Notes under the pieces: generated by a model
What the model was told of the DNA's origin: nothing
Database searches by the model: none
Seen by the model: only the letters and a program-made list of their open reading frames with translations
Assembly (NCBI GenBank): GCA_020444775.1
Contig: JAGRHX010000433.1
Coordinates: forward strand, 1 to 7,162
Origin: Gammaproteobacteria bacterium
GTDB taxonomy: Bacteria > Pseudomonadota > Gammaproteobacteria > HK1
Direction of reading: 5' to 3'
DNA: 7,162 nt
Position numbers and translations under genes: made by a program
Shown here: positions 1-5,445 of the stretch, one piece after another
How the letters are laid out: each line of letters opens with the position of its first letter
Numbering within the stretch: position 1 is the stretch's first letter

Positions 1-282
1 CATGCCGTTGATGGAGCTCGAGCCGCCCAGCAATCGGCCACGTGGCACCGGTATACGGCGATTGCCGGTGCTGTCCTCGGGCTCCGATTCGTAGCACCAG
101 TTGGCGGCCGGATTGTTGATAAGCTTCGCGAAGCCGACCGGGATACGCGACCAGGGATGACTGGGCCGGCCGGCCTCGAGCAACAACACCTGATGGCGAC
201 CGTTGGCGCTCAGCCTGTTGGCGATGGCCGAGCCCGCCGAACCGGCACCCACGATCACGAAATCGTATGTCGTCTCATTCAT
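1..282 (-). CDS. GMC-family FAD-dependent oxidoreductase (choline dehydrogenase-like), N-terminal part
   Basis: The first 94 codons are visible; the gene runs off the left edge, so most of the usual 500-560 residue protein is missing. Residues 6-17 form the opening beta-strand and the FAD-binding Rossmann loop GAGSAG (12-17), followed by LLLEAG (33-38), the second strand ending in the acidic residue that contacts the ribose of ADP. Residues 82-92 (GRLLGGSSSIN) match GMC signature 1, followed by Gly-Met. This pattern is typical of choline, alcohol and related dehydrogenases that oxidise a substrate hydroxyl group with FAD. The substrate cannot be read from the N-terminus alone. The ATG at 282 is chosen because it puts the Rossmann motif at the usual distance from the start; only a weak GGAAC-like ribosome site lies upstream. 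It is divergent from the small lipoprotein gene. The family is secure; the specific enzyme is unknown. Confidence 0.93.
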   Translation of the reverse strand, partial: MNETTYDFVIVGAGSAGSAIANRLSANGRHQVLLLEAGRPSHPWSRIPVGFAKLINNPAANWCYESEPEDSTGNRRIPVPRGRLLGGSSSINGM

Positions 283-316
283 TGTTGTGTGTTCCGTTCC
301 TACGGTGGCAGCCTGG

Positions 317-322
317 ATTGTA
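317..322 (-). promoter_or_regulatory. Possible -10 box for the GMC oxidoreductase
   Basis: On the minus strand this reads TACAAT, five of six matches to the sigma-70 -10 consensus. It would start a leader of about 28 nt before the ATG at 282. No good -35 hexamer lies at 16-18 bp, so the call rests on one hexamer and on its place in the 128-bp divergent gap. Confidence 0.28.
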
Positions 323-410
323 AGCCCACGCCCGGCTGCGCGACGAAAGAATGATGCACGCGCAGTCGATAACCCGGACGAGAATGGAAACCCCGCACAC
401 GGAGATCCCG

Positions 411-683
411 ATGCAACGATTCGAGTCCGCCCGCCTGTGGCGCGCCCCCTGCTCCACAGCACGGATCCTCGCGCTGGTCCTGTCCCTGGCGCTCACGGCC
501 TGCGGCAGCGACGAGCCCGCCGCCACCGCCGCACCGCCATCGGCCGGAGCCACCGCGACGGCCGCGCAAACCCACGTGCTCAGCGGTCAGACCGCCGCCA
601 TCGAACAGGCCCGCGCGGTCGGCGCCACGCTCGGTGCGGCGGCGGCACGTCGTGACGCCGAGGCCGAGCGACAGAGCCGCTGA
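411..683 (+). CDS. Small predicted lipoprotein of unknown function
   Basis: A 90-residue protein with a lipoprotein signal peptide: a basic N-terminus (R3, R8, R11, R18), a hydrophobic stretch ILALVLSLALTA (19-30), and a lipobox LTAC with the modified cysteine at residue 31. After cleavage the mature chain is about 60 residues. It begins with Gly-Ser-Asp, then has an Ala/Pro/Thr-rich flexible linker (about 34-53) and an Ala/Gln/Glu/Arg-rich C-terminal segment (about 54-90) likely to be helical. The Asp at +3 rather than +2 leaves inner- versus outer-membrane sorting open. The ATG at 411 is preferred over upstream in-frame ATGs at 351, 354 and 384 because GGAG (401-404) sits six bases before it and because it gives a signal peptide of normal length. 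I do not recognise the mature domain and assign no function. It is convergent with the monooxygenase gene. Confidence 0.72.
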   Translation: MQRFESARLWRAPCSTARILALVLSLALTACGSDEPAATAAPPSAGATATAAQTHVLSGQTAAIEQARAVGATLGAAAARRDAEAERQSR

Positions 684-708
684 CCGGCCTCAGCCGCCTG
701 TGCCGGTC
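682..708. terminator. Inverted repeat across two convergent stop codons, possible bidirectional terminator
   Basis: GACCGGC (682-688) and GCCGGTC (702-708) are perfect 7-bp complements around a 13-nt loop. The repeat starts inside the lipoprotein stop codon and spans the monooxygenase stop codon (690-692). This location between convergent genes suits a shared terminator. Neither strand has a T-run after the stem, so it is not a canonical intrinsic terminator. Confidence 0.3.
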
Positions 709-1775
709 GCCCTGGCGGTGCCCGGCGGCCGGAACTCGGGCATCACCTGGGTCGCGAACAGCTCCAGGCTGTTCATCGCCTTCTCGTGCCCGTAGTAGGG
801 CGGATAGTGCAGCAGCAACGAATCCAGCCCTGTCTGCGCCTGCAGCTCGCGGATCCGCGCGACCACGGTGCGCGGCGAGCCGTGGATCAAGGTGGTTGCG
901 AGCAGGTCCTCGTAACGCAAGCTCTGGCTTTGATCCTTCTCCGAGATATTGCCCAGATAGCCCGCGGTGCTCTTGCCGAGGAAGTGGCTCAGATGGCGGA
1001 TGATGCCCGCCTCGCTGTCGGCACGCGCCTGCTCGTCGGTGGGCGCCACGTAGACCCAGCGGGCCACGTCCACCCGACCGAAGGCTGGATTCCCATCCAG
1101 CGGCGCTTGCGCCGCCTTCAGCTGCTCGCGATAGAAGCGGATCTGACCGGCCAGGGTATCGATGGCCGGCAGCGTGGACAGCATCAGACCAAAACCGTGG
1201 CGGGCCGCATAGGCCATGGACCGCTCGGTGCCCGCCGCCATGTACAGCGGTGGATGCGGCTGCTGCACACTGACCGGAAACAGCTCGTAGTCCGCGTCTA
1301 TGCGAGCCTTGAAATGCCGTCCCTGATGGACGATGCGCCGCTCGTGGAGCAGCTGCAGGATCATCTCGATGGCCTCCTCCTGCACGTCCCGACGCGCCTC
1401 GAAGTCACGGCCGAAGCCATCGAACTCATAGGGCCGATAGCCGGAGCCGAGTCCCAGCACGACACGGCCCTCGGAGAGGATGTCGACGAACGCGGTGTTC
1501 TCGACCACCCGGATCGGATCGTAGAGCGGTAGCGTGACCACCGCGGCACCGAGCTTGATGCGCCGCGTGCTGGCGGCCAGATAGCTCATGTACGCGAACA
1601 CGTCCGGCATGATGCCGTACTCGTTCGAGAAGTGATGCTCGGCCACCCAGGCCGTGTCGAAGCCCAGCTCGTCGGCGATCTGGATCTCGCGGGTGACCCG
1701 CGCGTGCACCTCACGATGCGGATAGGGCTCGCGCTCGTGATTGGGGTGGGAGGTGAAGAGAATGCCGAACTCCAT
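690..1775 (-). CDS. LLM-class (bacterial luciferase-like) flavin-dependent oxidoreductase
   Basis: A complete protein of 361 residues, the usual size for this family of TIM-barrel enzymes that use reduced FMN (or F420 in some lineages) to oxygenate or oxidise small organic substrates. Visible family marks are the N-terminal strand MEFGILFTSH, the segment FDTAWVAEHHFS (39-50) with the conserved Glu-His-His, KLGAAVVTLPLYDPIRVVE (74-92), and GRVVLGLGSGY (103-113), which lies near the flavin phosphate site. The C-terminal part has the common pattern of a GSPRTVVARI-type segment followed by LLLHYPP. The ATG at 1775 is supported by AGAGGTAA upstream, 11 nt from GAGG to the ATG, and by the MxxGI start typical of the family. 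There is no flavin reductase beside it, so it would rely on a reductase elsewhere. The substrate cannot be deduced; the nearby GMC oxidoreductase may or may not share a pathway. Confidence 0.93.
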   Translation of the reverse strand: MEFGILFTSHPNHEREPYPHREVHARVTREIQIADELGFDTAWVAEHHFSNEYGIMPDVFAYMSYLAASTRRIKLGAAVVTLPLYDPIRVVENTAFVDILSEGRVVLGLGSGYRPYEFDGFGRDFEARRDVQEEAIEMILQLLHERRIVHQGRHFKARIDADYELFPVSVQQPHPPLYMAAGTERSMAYAARHGFGLMLSTLPAIDTLAGQIRFYREQLKAAQAPLDGNPAFGRVDVARWVYVAPTDEQARADSEAGIIRHLSHFLGKSTAGYLGNISEKDQSQSLRYEDLLATTLIHGSPRTVVARIRELQAQTGLDSLLLHYPPYYGHEKAMNSLELFATQVMPEFRPPGTARATGTGG

Positions 1776-1814
1776 GCTCGCTGTTACCTCTGCTGACGAT
1801 TGATGGCAACAGAG

Positions 1815-1842
1815 GCTATAGGCGGGCGGGACGGTAGATCAA
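1815..1842 (-). promoter_or_regulatory. Candidate sigma-70 promoter of the LLM-class oxidoreductase
   Basis: Read on the minus strand, TTGATC (1842-1837) and TATAGC (1820-1815) are separated by 16 bp. Each hexamer matches the consensus at four of six positions, including the key TTGA and TATA cores. The start site would fall about 33 nt before the ATG at 1775, leaving room for the AGAGG ribosome site. This is a sequence prediction only. Confidence 0.4.
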
Positions 1843-1906
1843 CATCCAGGGCAGCCCTCAGCACCGGCTCAGCGGGTCATGGTCTGGCCCTCGATCGTTG
1901 GATGAG

Positions 1907-1937
1907 GCACATGTGCACGTACCGTTCGTCGAACGGT
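1907..1937. repeat. Two adjacent perfect dyads in the monooxygenase/lysR gap
   Basis: GCACATGTGC (1907-1916) is a perfect 10-bp palindrome. Four bases on, ACCGTTC (1921-1927) and GAACGGT (1931-1937) form a perfect 7-bp inverted repeat around GTC. They lie about 65-95 bp upstream of the candidate monooxygenase -35 box. They could be a regulator-binding site or a hairpin. There is no T-run on either strand, so a terminator is less likely. Confidence 0.4.
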
Positions 1938-2064
1938 GTCGCCGATTGACGCCGGAGCTGCCGACTGGCGCGCGAACGTGTCCATCGGGGTCGTCCTCCC
2001 CGGGCACGCTACCGTCGAGACGGGCAGCCGCTGTGCAACCGCTGCGGTTGAGTCTCACCCGGAT

Positions 2065-2083
2065 CGTTGTCATCCTTACAACG
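2065..2083. promoter_or_regulatory. Candidate LysR-type operator (T-N11-A dyad) upstream of lysR
   Basis: CGTTGT (2065-2070) and ACAACG (2078-2083) are perfect 6-bp inverted repeats around a 7-bp centre. The T at 2068 and A at 2080 are symmetric and have exactly 11 bases between them, the T-N11-A layout known for LysR-family recognition sites. The site lies about 185 bp before the lysR start and about 225 bp before the -35 box proposed for the monooxygenase gene. It could serve autoregulation or control of the divergent gene. The geometry is seen directly; the function is inferred. Confidence 0.4.
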
Positions 2084-2266
2084 TCAGCCCGATGCCGAAC
2101 AGGACTGCCGGAGAGGACTCGATACCAGCCTCGATCGAGGCCAGCGCGGCCGCGCGACAGTGTGGCTTCGCGGTGGTAGAGCAGCGTTCGTGGACTGACT
2201 GGCGCCGCGCACCGCCGGCCGCATGCCACGATCCACACGCACCGTCTCACCGGATTTCGTGCACTC

Positions 2267-3178
2267 ATGCAGATCCGCCACCTACGCTTTTTTGTGACAC
2301 TCGGTCGCGAAGGCCACTTTGGCCGCGCCGCGCGCCTCTGTCATGTCACGCAATCCACTCTATCGGCCGCGGTTCGCCAGTTGGAGAACGAGATCGGCGC
2401 GCCGCTCATCGAACGTGACAAACGCTTCAAAGGCCTCACCGCGGAAGGACGAGCACTGTTCGAGTGGGCCACCCGTGTAGTCGCCGAGCGTGAGGTCCTG
2501 CAGCAGCAGATCGGCGCGCTTCGTGGAGAGCTGGCCGGCACATTGTCGGTCGGAGTAATCCCCACCGCGCTACCGACGATAGGGTTGCTGACCACACCTC
2601 TCACCCAGCGTCACCCGAAAGTGACACTCCAGGTGTATTCCCATACATCCAACGACATCCAGCGCATGCTCGACACCTTCGAGCTCGATGCGGGTGTGAC
2701 CTATCTGGACAACGAACCACTACATGCTGTCATCACGCTGCCCCTGTACAGAGAACGCTACATCCTGCTGACACCGGCCGATGGGCCCTTTCGCGGACGT
2801 CAAAGCATCTCCTGGCGTGAGGCTGCGACGACTCCGCTGTGTCTGCTGACACCCGATATGCAAAACCGCCGCATCCTCGATGCCATCTTCGCAAGCGTCG
2901 AGTGCCATCCGAACGTTCATGCGGAAACGAACTCCGTGATGACGCTGTGCTCGCACATTCGTACCGGCGTCTGGTCGAGCGTGCTGCCCGACAACTTCCT
3001 CTGGGTGTTCGGCACGCCACCCGGCATGCTCTCGTTGCCGCTGATCGAGCCGCAACGAACCTTCAATATCGGCCTGGTGGTGCGCAAGCAGGACCCGATT
3101 CCGCCATTGGTGGACGCGTTCGTGCAGGCAGCAATGGCGCAGGATATGGAGACGTTGATGCAGCCAAGGCATACATGA
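2267..3178 (+). CDS. LysR-family transcriptional regulator, likely regulator of the fds operon
   Basis: A complete 303-residue protein of standard LysR length. Residues 1-60 form the N-terminal winged helix-turn-helix: RHLRFFV (4-10), GHFGRAARLCHVTQSTLSAAVRQLENEIGAPLIER (16-50), then GLTAEG (55-60). A linker helix (about 62-88) leads to a two-lobed effector-binding domain beginning GELAGTLSVGVIPT (87-100), where a small ligand would bind. The first-residue context MQIRHLRFFV is normal for the family and fixes the ATG at 2267, although no clear ribosome site precedes it. The gene ends 96 bp before fdsG on the same strand. LysR proteins next to fds operons (FdsR in Cupriavidus) control formate dehydrogenase expression in response to formate; that role is inferred here from position. 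The divergent monooxygenase, 491 bp away, is an alternative target. Confidence 0.95.
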   Translation: MQIRHLRFFVTLGREGHFGRAARLCHVTQSTLSAAVRQLENEIGAPLIERDKRFKGLTAEGRALFEWATRVVAEREVLQQQIGALRGELAGTLSVGVIPTALPTIGLLTTPLTQRHPKVTLQVYSHTSNDIQRMLDTFELDAGVTYLDNEPLHAVITLPLYRERYILLTPADGPFRGRQSISWREAATTPLCLLTPDMQNRRILDAIFASVECHPNVHAETNSVMTLCSHIRTGVWSSVLPDNFLWVFGTPPGMLSLPLIEPQRTFNIGLVVRKQDPIPPLVDAFVQAAMAQDMETLMQPRHT

Positions 3179-3274
3179 ACCCGCATCAGATCGACACCTA
3201 AATCGATTCCATCAATCAGGCCATCCAAAGAATTTGTTTGCCTTCGATTTGGGGGACGTCGATATTGCCCGGCC
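3179..3274 (+). promoter_or_regulatory. lysR-fdsG intergenic region, probable fds promoter/operator
   Basis: A 96-bp gap that is visibly more A+T-rich than its surroundings in 3199-3250. It holds two small dyads, GATT-N5-AATC (3205-3217) and CAAA-N3-TTTG (3226-3236), which could be regulator contacts. A hexamer pair TTGCCT (3238-3243) and GATATT (3261-3266), spaced by 17 bp, matches sigma-70 at four of six positions each. However, it would start transcription almost at the fdsG ATG, so the real start may be elsewhere. A GGGGGA run (3251-3256) ends 18 nt before the ATG, too far for a good ribosome site. The exact elements are uncertain. Confidence 0.35.
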
Positions 3275-3736
3275 ATGACACCGATGCCAGCCGACAAGCG
3301 CTTCCCCCCGCTCGACCAAGAGACTGTCCGGCGTATCGCGCGTGAGCGCCAGACACTCGACGGCCCGCTGCTACCGATCCTGCATGCCATACAGACACAT
3401 TTCGGTTACGTAGACGAGTGCGCGTTGACCGTGGTTGCAAAGGAGCTAAACCTGTCGCGCGCCGAGGTACACGGCGTCGTGAGCTTCTATCACGACTTCC
3501 GCAACGCGCCGGCACCGCATCGCTGCATTCGGGTCTGCCGTGCCGAGGCCTGCCAGTCGCTCGGCGCTGAGACGCTCTACCAGACCCTGAAGTCCGCGCT
3601 GACACAGGTGCCGGGAACGTCGGTGGAATCCGTCTATTGCCTGGGCAACTGCGCACTCGCGCCCGCGGCAATGATCGATGGTCAATTGCTCGGACGGCTC
3701 GATGTCGACCGTGCCCTGGCGGCCCTCGAGCCGTGA
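3275..3736 (+). CDS. fdsG: NAD-dependent formate dehydrogenase gamma subunit, NuoE-like [2Fe-2S] protein
   Basis: A complete 153-residue protein of the NuoE/HoxE/FdsG family, the small subunit that pairs with the FMN subunit in soluble NAD+-linked formate dehydrogenase. An N-terminal helical part (about 13-75) contains the family pattern GPLLPILHAIQTHFGYV (30-46) and LSRAEVHGVVSFYHDF (60-75). The C-terminal thioredoxin-like fold binds a [2Fe-2S] cluster through C88 and C93 (CRAEAC) and C122 and C126 (CLGNC), the full ligand set C-x4-C and C-x3-C. C49 and C84 are extra. In complex I the matching cluster is N1a. The ATG at 3275 is used; the in-frame ATG three codons later (3284) is equally possible, since neither has a strong ribosome site. 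First gene of the fdsGBA run, followed by an unusually long 142-bp gap before fdsB. Confidence 0.95.
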   Translation: MTPMPADKRFPPLDQETVRRIARERQTLDGPLLPILHAIQTHFGYVDECALTVVAKELNLSRAEVHGVVSFYHDFRNAPAPHRCIRVCRAEACQSLGAETLYQTLKSALTQVPGTSVESVYCLGNCALAPAAMIDGQLLGRLDVDRALAALEP

Positions 3737-3878
3737 GTGCTACTCCGTCCCGCAGGGTCCTGATCGGGTCCTCCCCGTCCGCCATCATGTCCGAACAGGC
3801 GAGCCGATACGGTCGCCCGAGACGGTAACCGCCCGAGACGGTAACCCATGAGTGCCCGGCCAGAGCCCTTGCAGTGCC
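3737..3878 (+). other. Long fdsG-fdsB spacer with short open frames
   Basis: The 142-bp gap is unusual because genes in fds operons are normally tightly packed. A GTG at 3733 overlaps the fdsG stop codon (GTGA) and opens a 31-residue Ser/Arg-rich frame ending at 3828. A second frame, 3848-3889, encodes MSARPEPLQCHDR and its stop codon lies inside the start of fdsB. Neither resembles a known protein. Either could act as a translational relay, since fdsB lacks a clear ribosome site. The spacer also contains a repeated GGGTCCT (3755-3761, 3766-3772) and the 16-bp tandem duplication described separately. Confidence 0.4.
3814..3845 (+). repeat. Perfect 16-bp tandem duplication in the fdsG-fdsB spacer
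   Basis: CGCCCGAGACGGTAAC occurs twice head to tail (3814-3829 and 3830-3845) with no mismatch. A degenerate partial copy, GCCGATACGGT (3803-3813), precedes it, giving about 2.7 units. Each full unit, read with the next base, ends in the palindrome GGTAACC. The array ends two bases before the short frame that begins at 3848. It probably reflects replication slippage; a regulatory role is possible but unproven. Confidence 0.9.
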
Positions 3879-5423
3879 ATGACAGATGATGTGCGAATTC
3901 AGGTACCGCGTGATGCGGCGGCACGCTCGGTTGGCGCCGATGCGGTGGCGGCGGCATTCGAGCACGAAATCGCCCGGCGCGGTCTGGACGCAAGGCTGGT
4001 CCGCACTGGCTCACGGGGACTGTTCTGGCTCGAGCCCCTGGTCGAGATACACGACGTGCGTGGCCACCTGGGCTACGGTCCCGTGACACCCGACGACGTG
4101 CCGGCCCTGCTCGACGGCACGGCTCGCGATGCGATCTCACTCGGTCCGATCCAGGACGTCACGTGGTTGAAGAGACAGCAGCGCGTGACTTTCGCCCGCT
4201 GTGGCGCCATCGATCCGCTGTCCCTGGCTGAATACCAGCAGCACGGGGGCCTACTCGGCCTGCACACTGCGCTTGAGATGGCACCCAAGGACATCATCGA
4301 GCAGGTTTCCCGCTCGGGGCTGCGCGGCCGCGGTGGGGCCGGATTCCCGAGTGGCATCAAGTGGCGTAGCGTCGCGCAGACCGAGGCCGAGCAGAAGTAC
4401 ATCGTCTGTAACGCCGACGAAGGTGACAGTGGCACTTTCGCCGATCGGATGCTGCTGGAAGGCGATCCCTTTCTGCTCATCGAAGGCATGTTGATCGCTG
4501 CTCTCGCAACCGGTGCGCGCAAGGGTTTCGTCTACATACGCTCCGAGTACCCGGATGCGTTCGCCACGATGTCTCGGGCCGTCACCCTGGCTCACGATGC
4601 CGGACTGCTCGGTCGCGACGCGCTCGGCAGAGGACGATGCTTCGAGCTGGAGCTTCGCCTCGGTGCAGGCGCCTATATCTGCGGCGAGGAAACCGCACTG
4701 CTGCAGAGCATCGAGGGGAAACGTGGCCAGATCAGGGCGAAACCACCGTTGCCGGCCATGAGTGGCCTGTTCGGACGACCGACATTGGTCCACAACGTGC
4801 TCTCGCTCGCCGCCGTGCCAGACATCATCGCCAAGGGCGCCGAGTGGTATGCCGCGCTTGGCAAGGGCCGCTCGACTGGCACCATGCCATTTCAGCTTGG
4901 CGGCAACATACAGCGCGGCGGTCTGGTCGAACGCCCGTTCGGCCTGACCCTGGGAGAGCTGGTTCTCGAGTTCGGCGGCGGCACCCTGACCGGCCGACCG
5001 GTACGTGCAGTGCAGGTAGGCGGTCCGCTGGGTGCCTACTGGCCACCGTCTTTGTTCGACACACCGCTCGACTACGAGAGCTTTGCAGACCTCGGCGGCA
5101 TGCTCGGGCACGGCGGCGTCGTGGTGTTCGATGATCACGTGGATCTTGCGCAGCAGGCACGCTTCGCCATGCAATTCTGCGCCCTGGAGTCCTGCGGTAA
5201 GTGCACGCCCTGTCGCATCGGTTCGACCCGGGGCGTCGAAACCCTGGACCAGATAATCCGGGGCGAGCGCGTGGCCGAGAATATCGAGCTGGTGCGCTCG
5301 CTCTGCGAGCTCATGCGCGACACTTCGCTCTGTGCATTGGGCGGCTTGACGCCGGTGCCGGTACAGAGCGTGCTCGACCACTTCCCAGAGGACCTTTATC
5401 GGCGGCGCGACGAGCGCGCCTGA
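3879..5423 (+). CDS. fdsB: NAD-dependent formate dehydrogenase beta subunit, FMN/NAD-binding NuoF-like
   Basis: A complete 514-residue protein that takes electrons from the FdsA cluster chain and reduces NAD+ at an FMN. Residues 1 to about 100 are an N-terminal domain without cysteines (RIQVPRDAAARSVGA, then GSRGLFWLEPLVEI), as in FdsB/HoxF-type proteins. The FMN/NADH fold follows: SGLRGRGGAGFPSGIKW (146-162), CNADEGDSGTFADR (177-190) and GAGAYICGEETALLQSIEG (262-280). The C-terminal domain carries C439, C442 and C445 (ESCGKCTPC) plus C485, the four ligands of the [4Fe-4S] cluster equivalent to N3. The ATG at 3879 is chosen because it aligns the MxxxxRIxVPRDAAA start with the family; a GTG nine codons upstream (3852) would add an unrelated MPGQSPCSA. 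Neither has a strong ribosome site. It is separated from fdsA by 22 bp. Confidence 0.96.
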   Translation: MTDDVRIQVPRDAAARSVGADAVAAAFEHEIARRGLDARLVRTGSRGLFWLEPLVEIHDVRGHLGYGPVTPDDVPALLDGTARDAISLGPIQDVTWLKRQQRVTFARCGAIDPLSLAEYQQHGGLLGLHTALEMAPKDIIEQVSRSGLRGRGGAGFPSGIKWRSVAQTEAEQKYIVCNADEGDSGTFADRMLLEGDPFLLIEGMLIAALATGARKGFVYIRSEYPDAFATMSRAVTLAHDAGLLGRDALGRGRCFELELRLGAGAYICGEETALLQSIEGKRGQIRAKPPLPAMSGLFGRPTLVHNVLSLAAVPDIIAKGAEWYAALGKGRSTGTMPFQLGGNIQRGGLVERPFGLTLGELVLEFGGGTLTGRPVRAVQVGGPLGAYWPPSLFDTPLDYESFADLGGMLGHGGVVVFDDHVDLAQQARFAMQFCALESCGKCTPCRIGSTRGVETLDQIIRGERVAENIELVRSLCELMRDTSLCALGGLTPVPVQSVLDHFPEDLYRRRDERA

Positions 5424-5445
5424 CCTGCTATCCGGCGGAGGCACC

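Larger units (their letters stand above)
1776..2266. other. 491-bp intergenic region between divergent monooxygenase and LysR genes
   Basis: No convincing gene is present. The open frames here give Arg/Ser/Pro-rich translations with no recognisable motif and no ribosome site, and frames on both strands overlap each other, as expected in GC-rich non-coding DNA. The region contains a possible minus-strand promoter (1815-1842), two adjacent perfect dyads (1907-1916, 1921-1937), a weaker CGGGG/CCCCG stem (1986-2002) and a LysR-box-like dyad (2065-2083). Most of the lysR leader is therefore regulatory, or a decayed remnant, rather than coding. Confidence 0.6.

Noticed and set aside
786..1532. 248-codon plus-strand frame opposite the LLM-class oxidoreductase
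   Set aside because: Antisense shadow; the translation lacks family features and the minus-strand gene is clear.
2076..2160. Minus-strand reading ending GIESSPAVLFGIGLTL then TAA, resembling the hydrophobic C-terminus of a membrane or outer-membrane protein
   Set aside because: Only about 25 residues look protein-like. The upstream part of that frame is basic and featureless, and there is no way to confirm a gene remnant without a homology search.
1858..2268. 136-codon minus-strand frame and overlapping plus-strand frames in the gap before lysR
   Set aside because: Arg/Ser/Pro/Thr-rich composition, no ribosome site and no motif; mutually overlapping frames are expected by chance in GC-rich DNA.
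3254..3268. Possible sigma-54 promoter (GG...GC) before fdsG
   Set aside because: The GG and GC are 11 bases apart instead of 10, and the flanking bases do not match TGGCAC/TTGCA.
3216..3965. 249-codon minus-strand frame opposite fdsG
   Set aside because: Arg-rich antisense shadow; fdsG has all four cluster cysteines and normal length.
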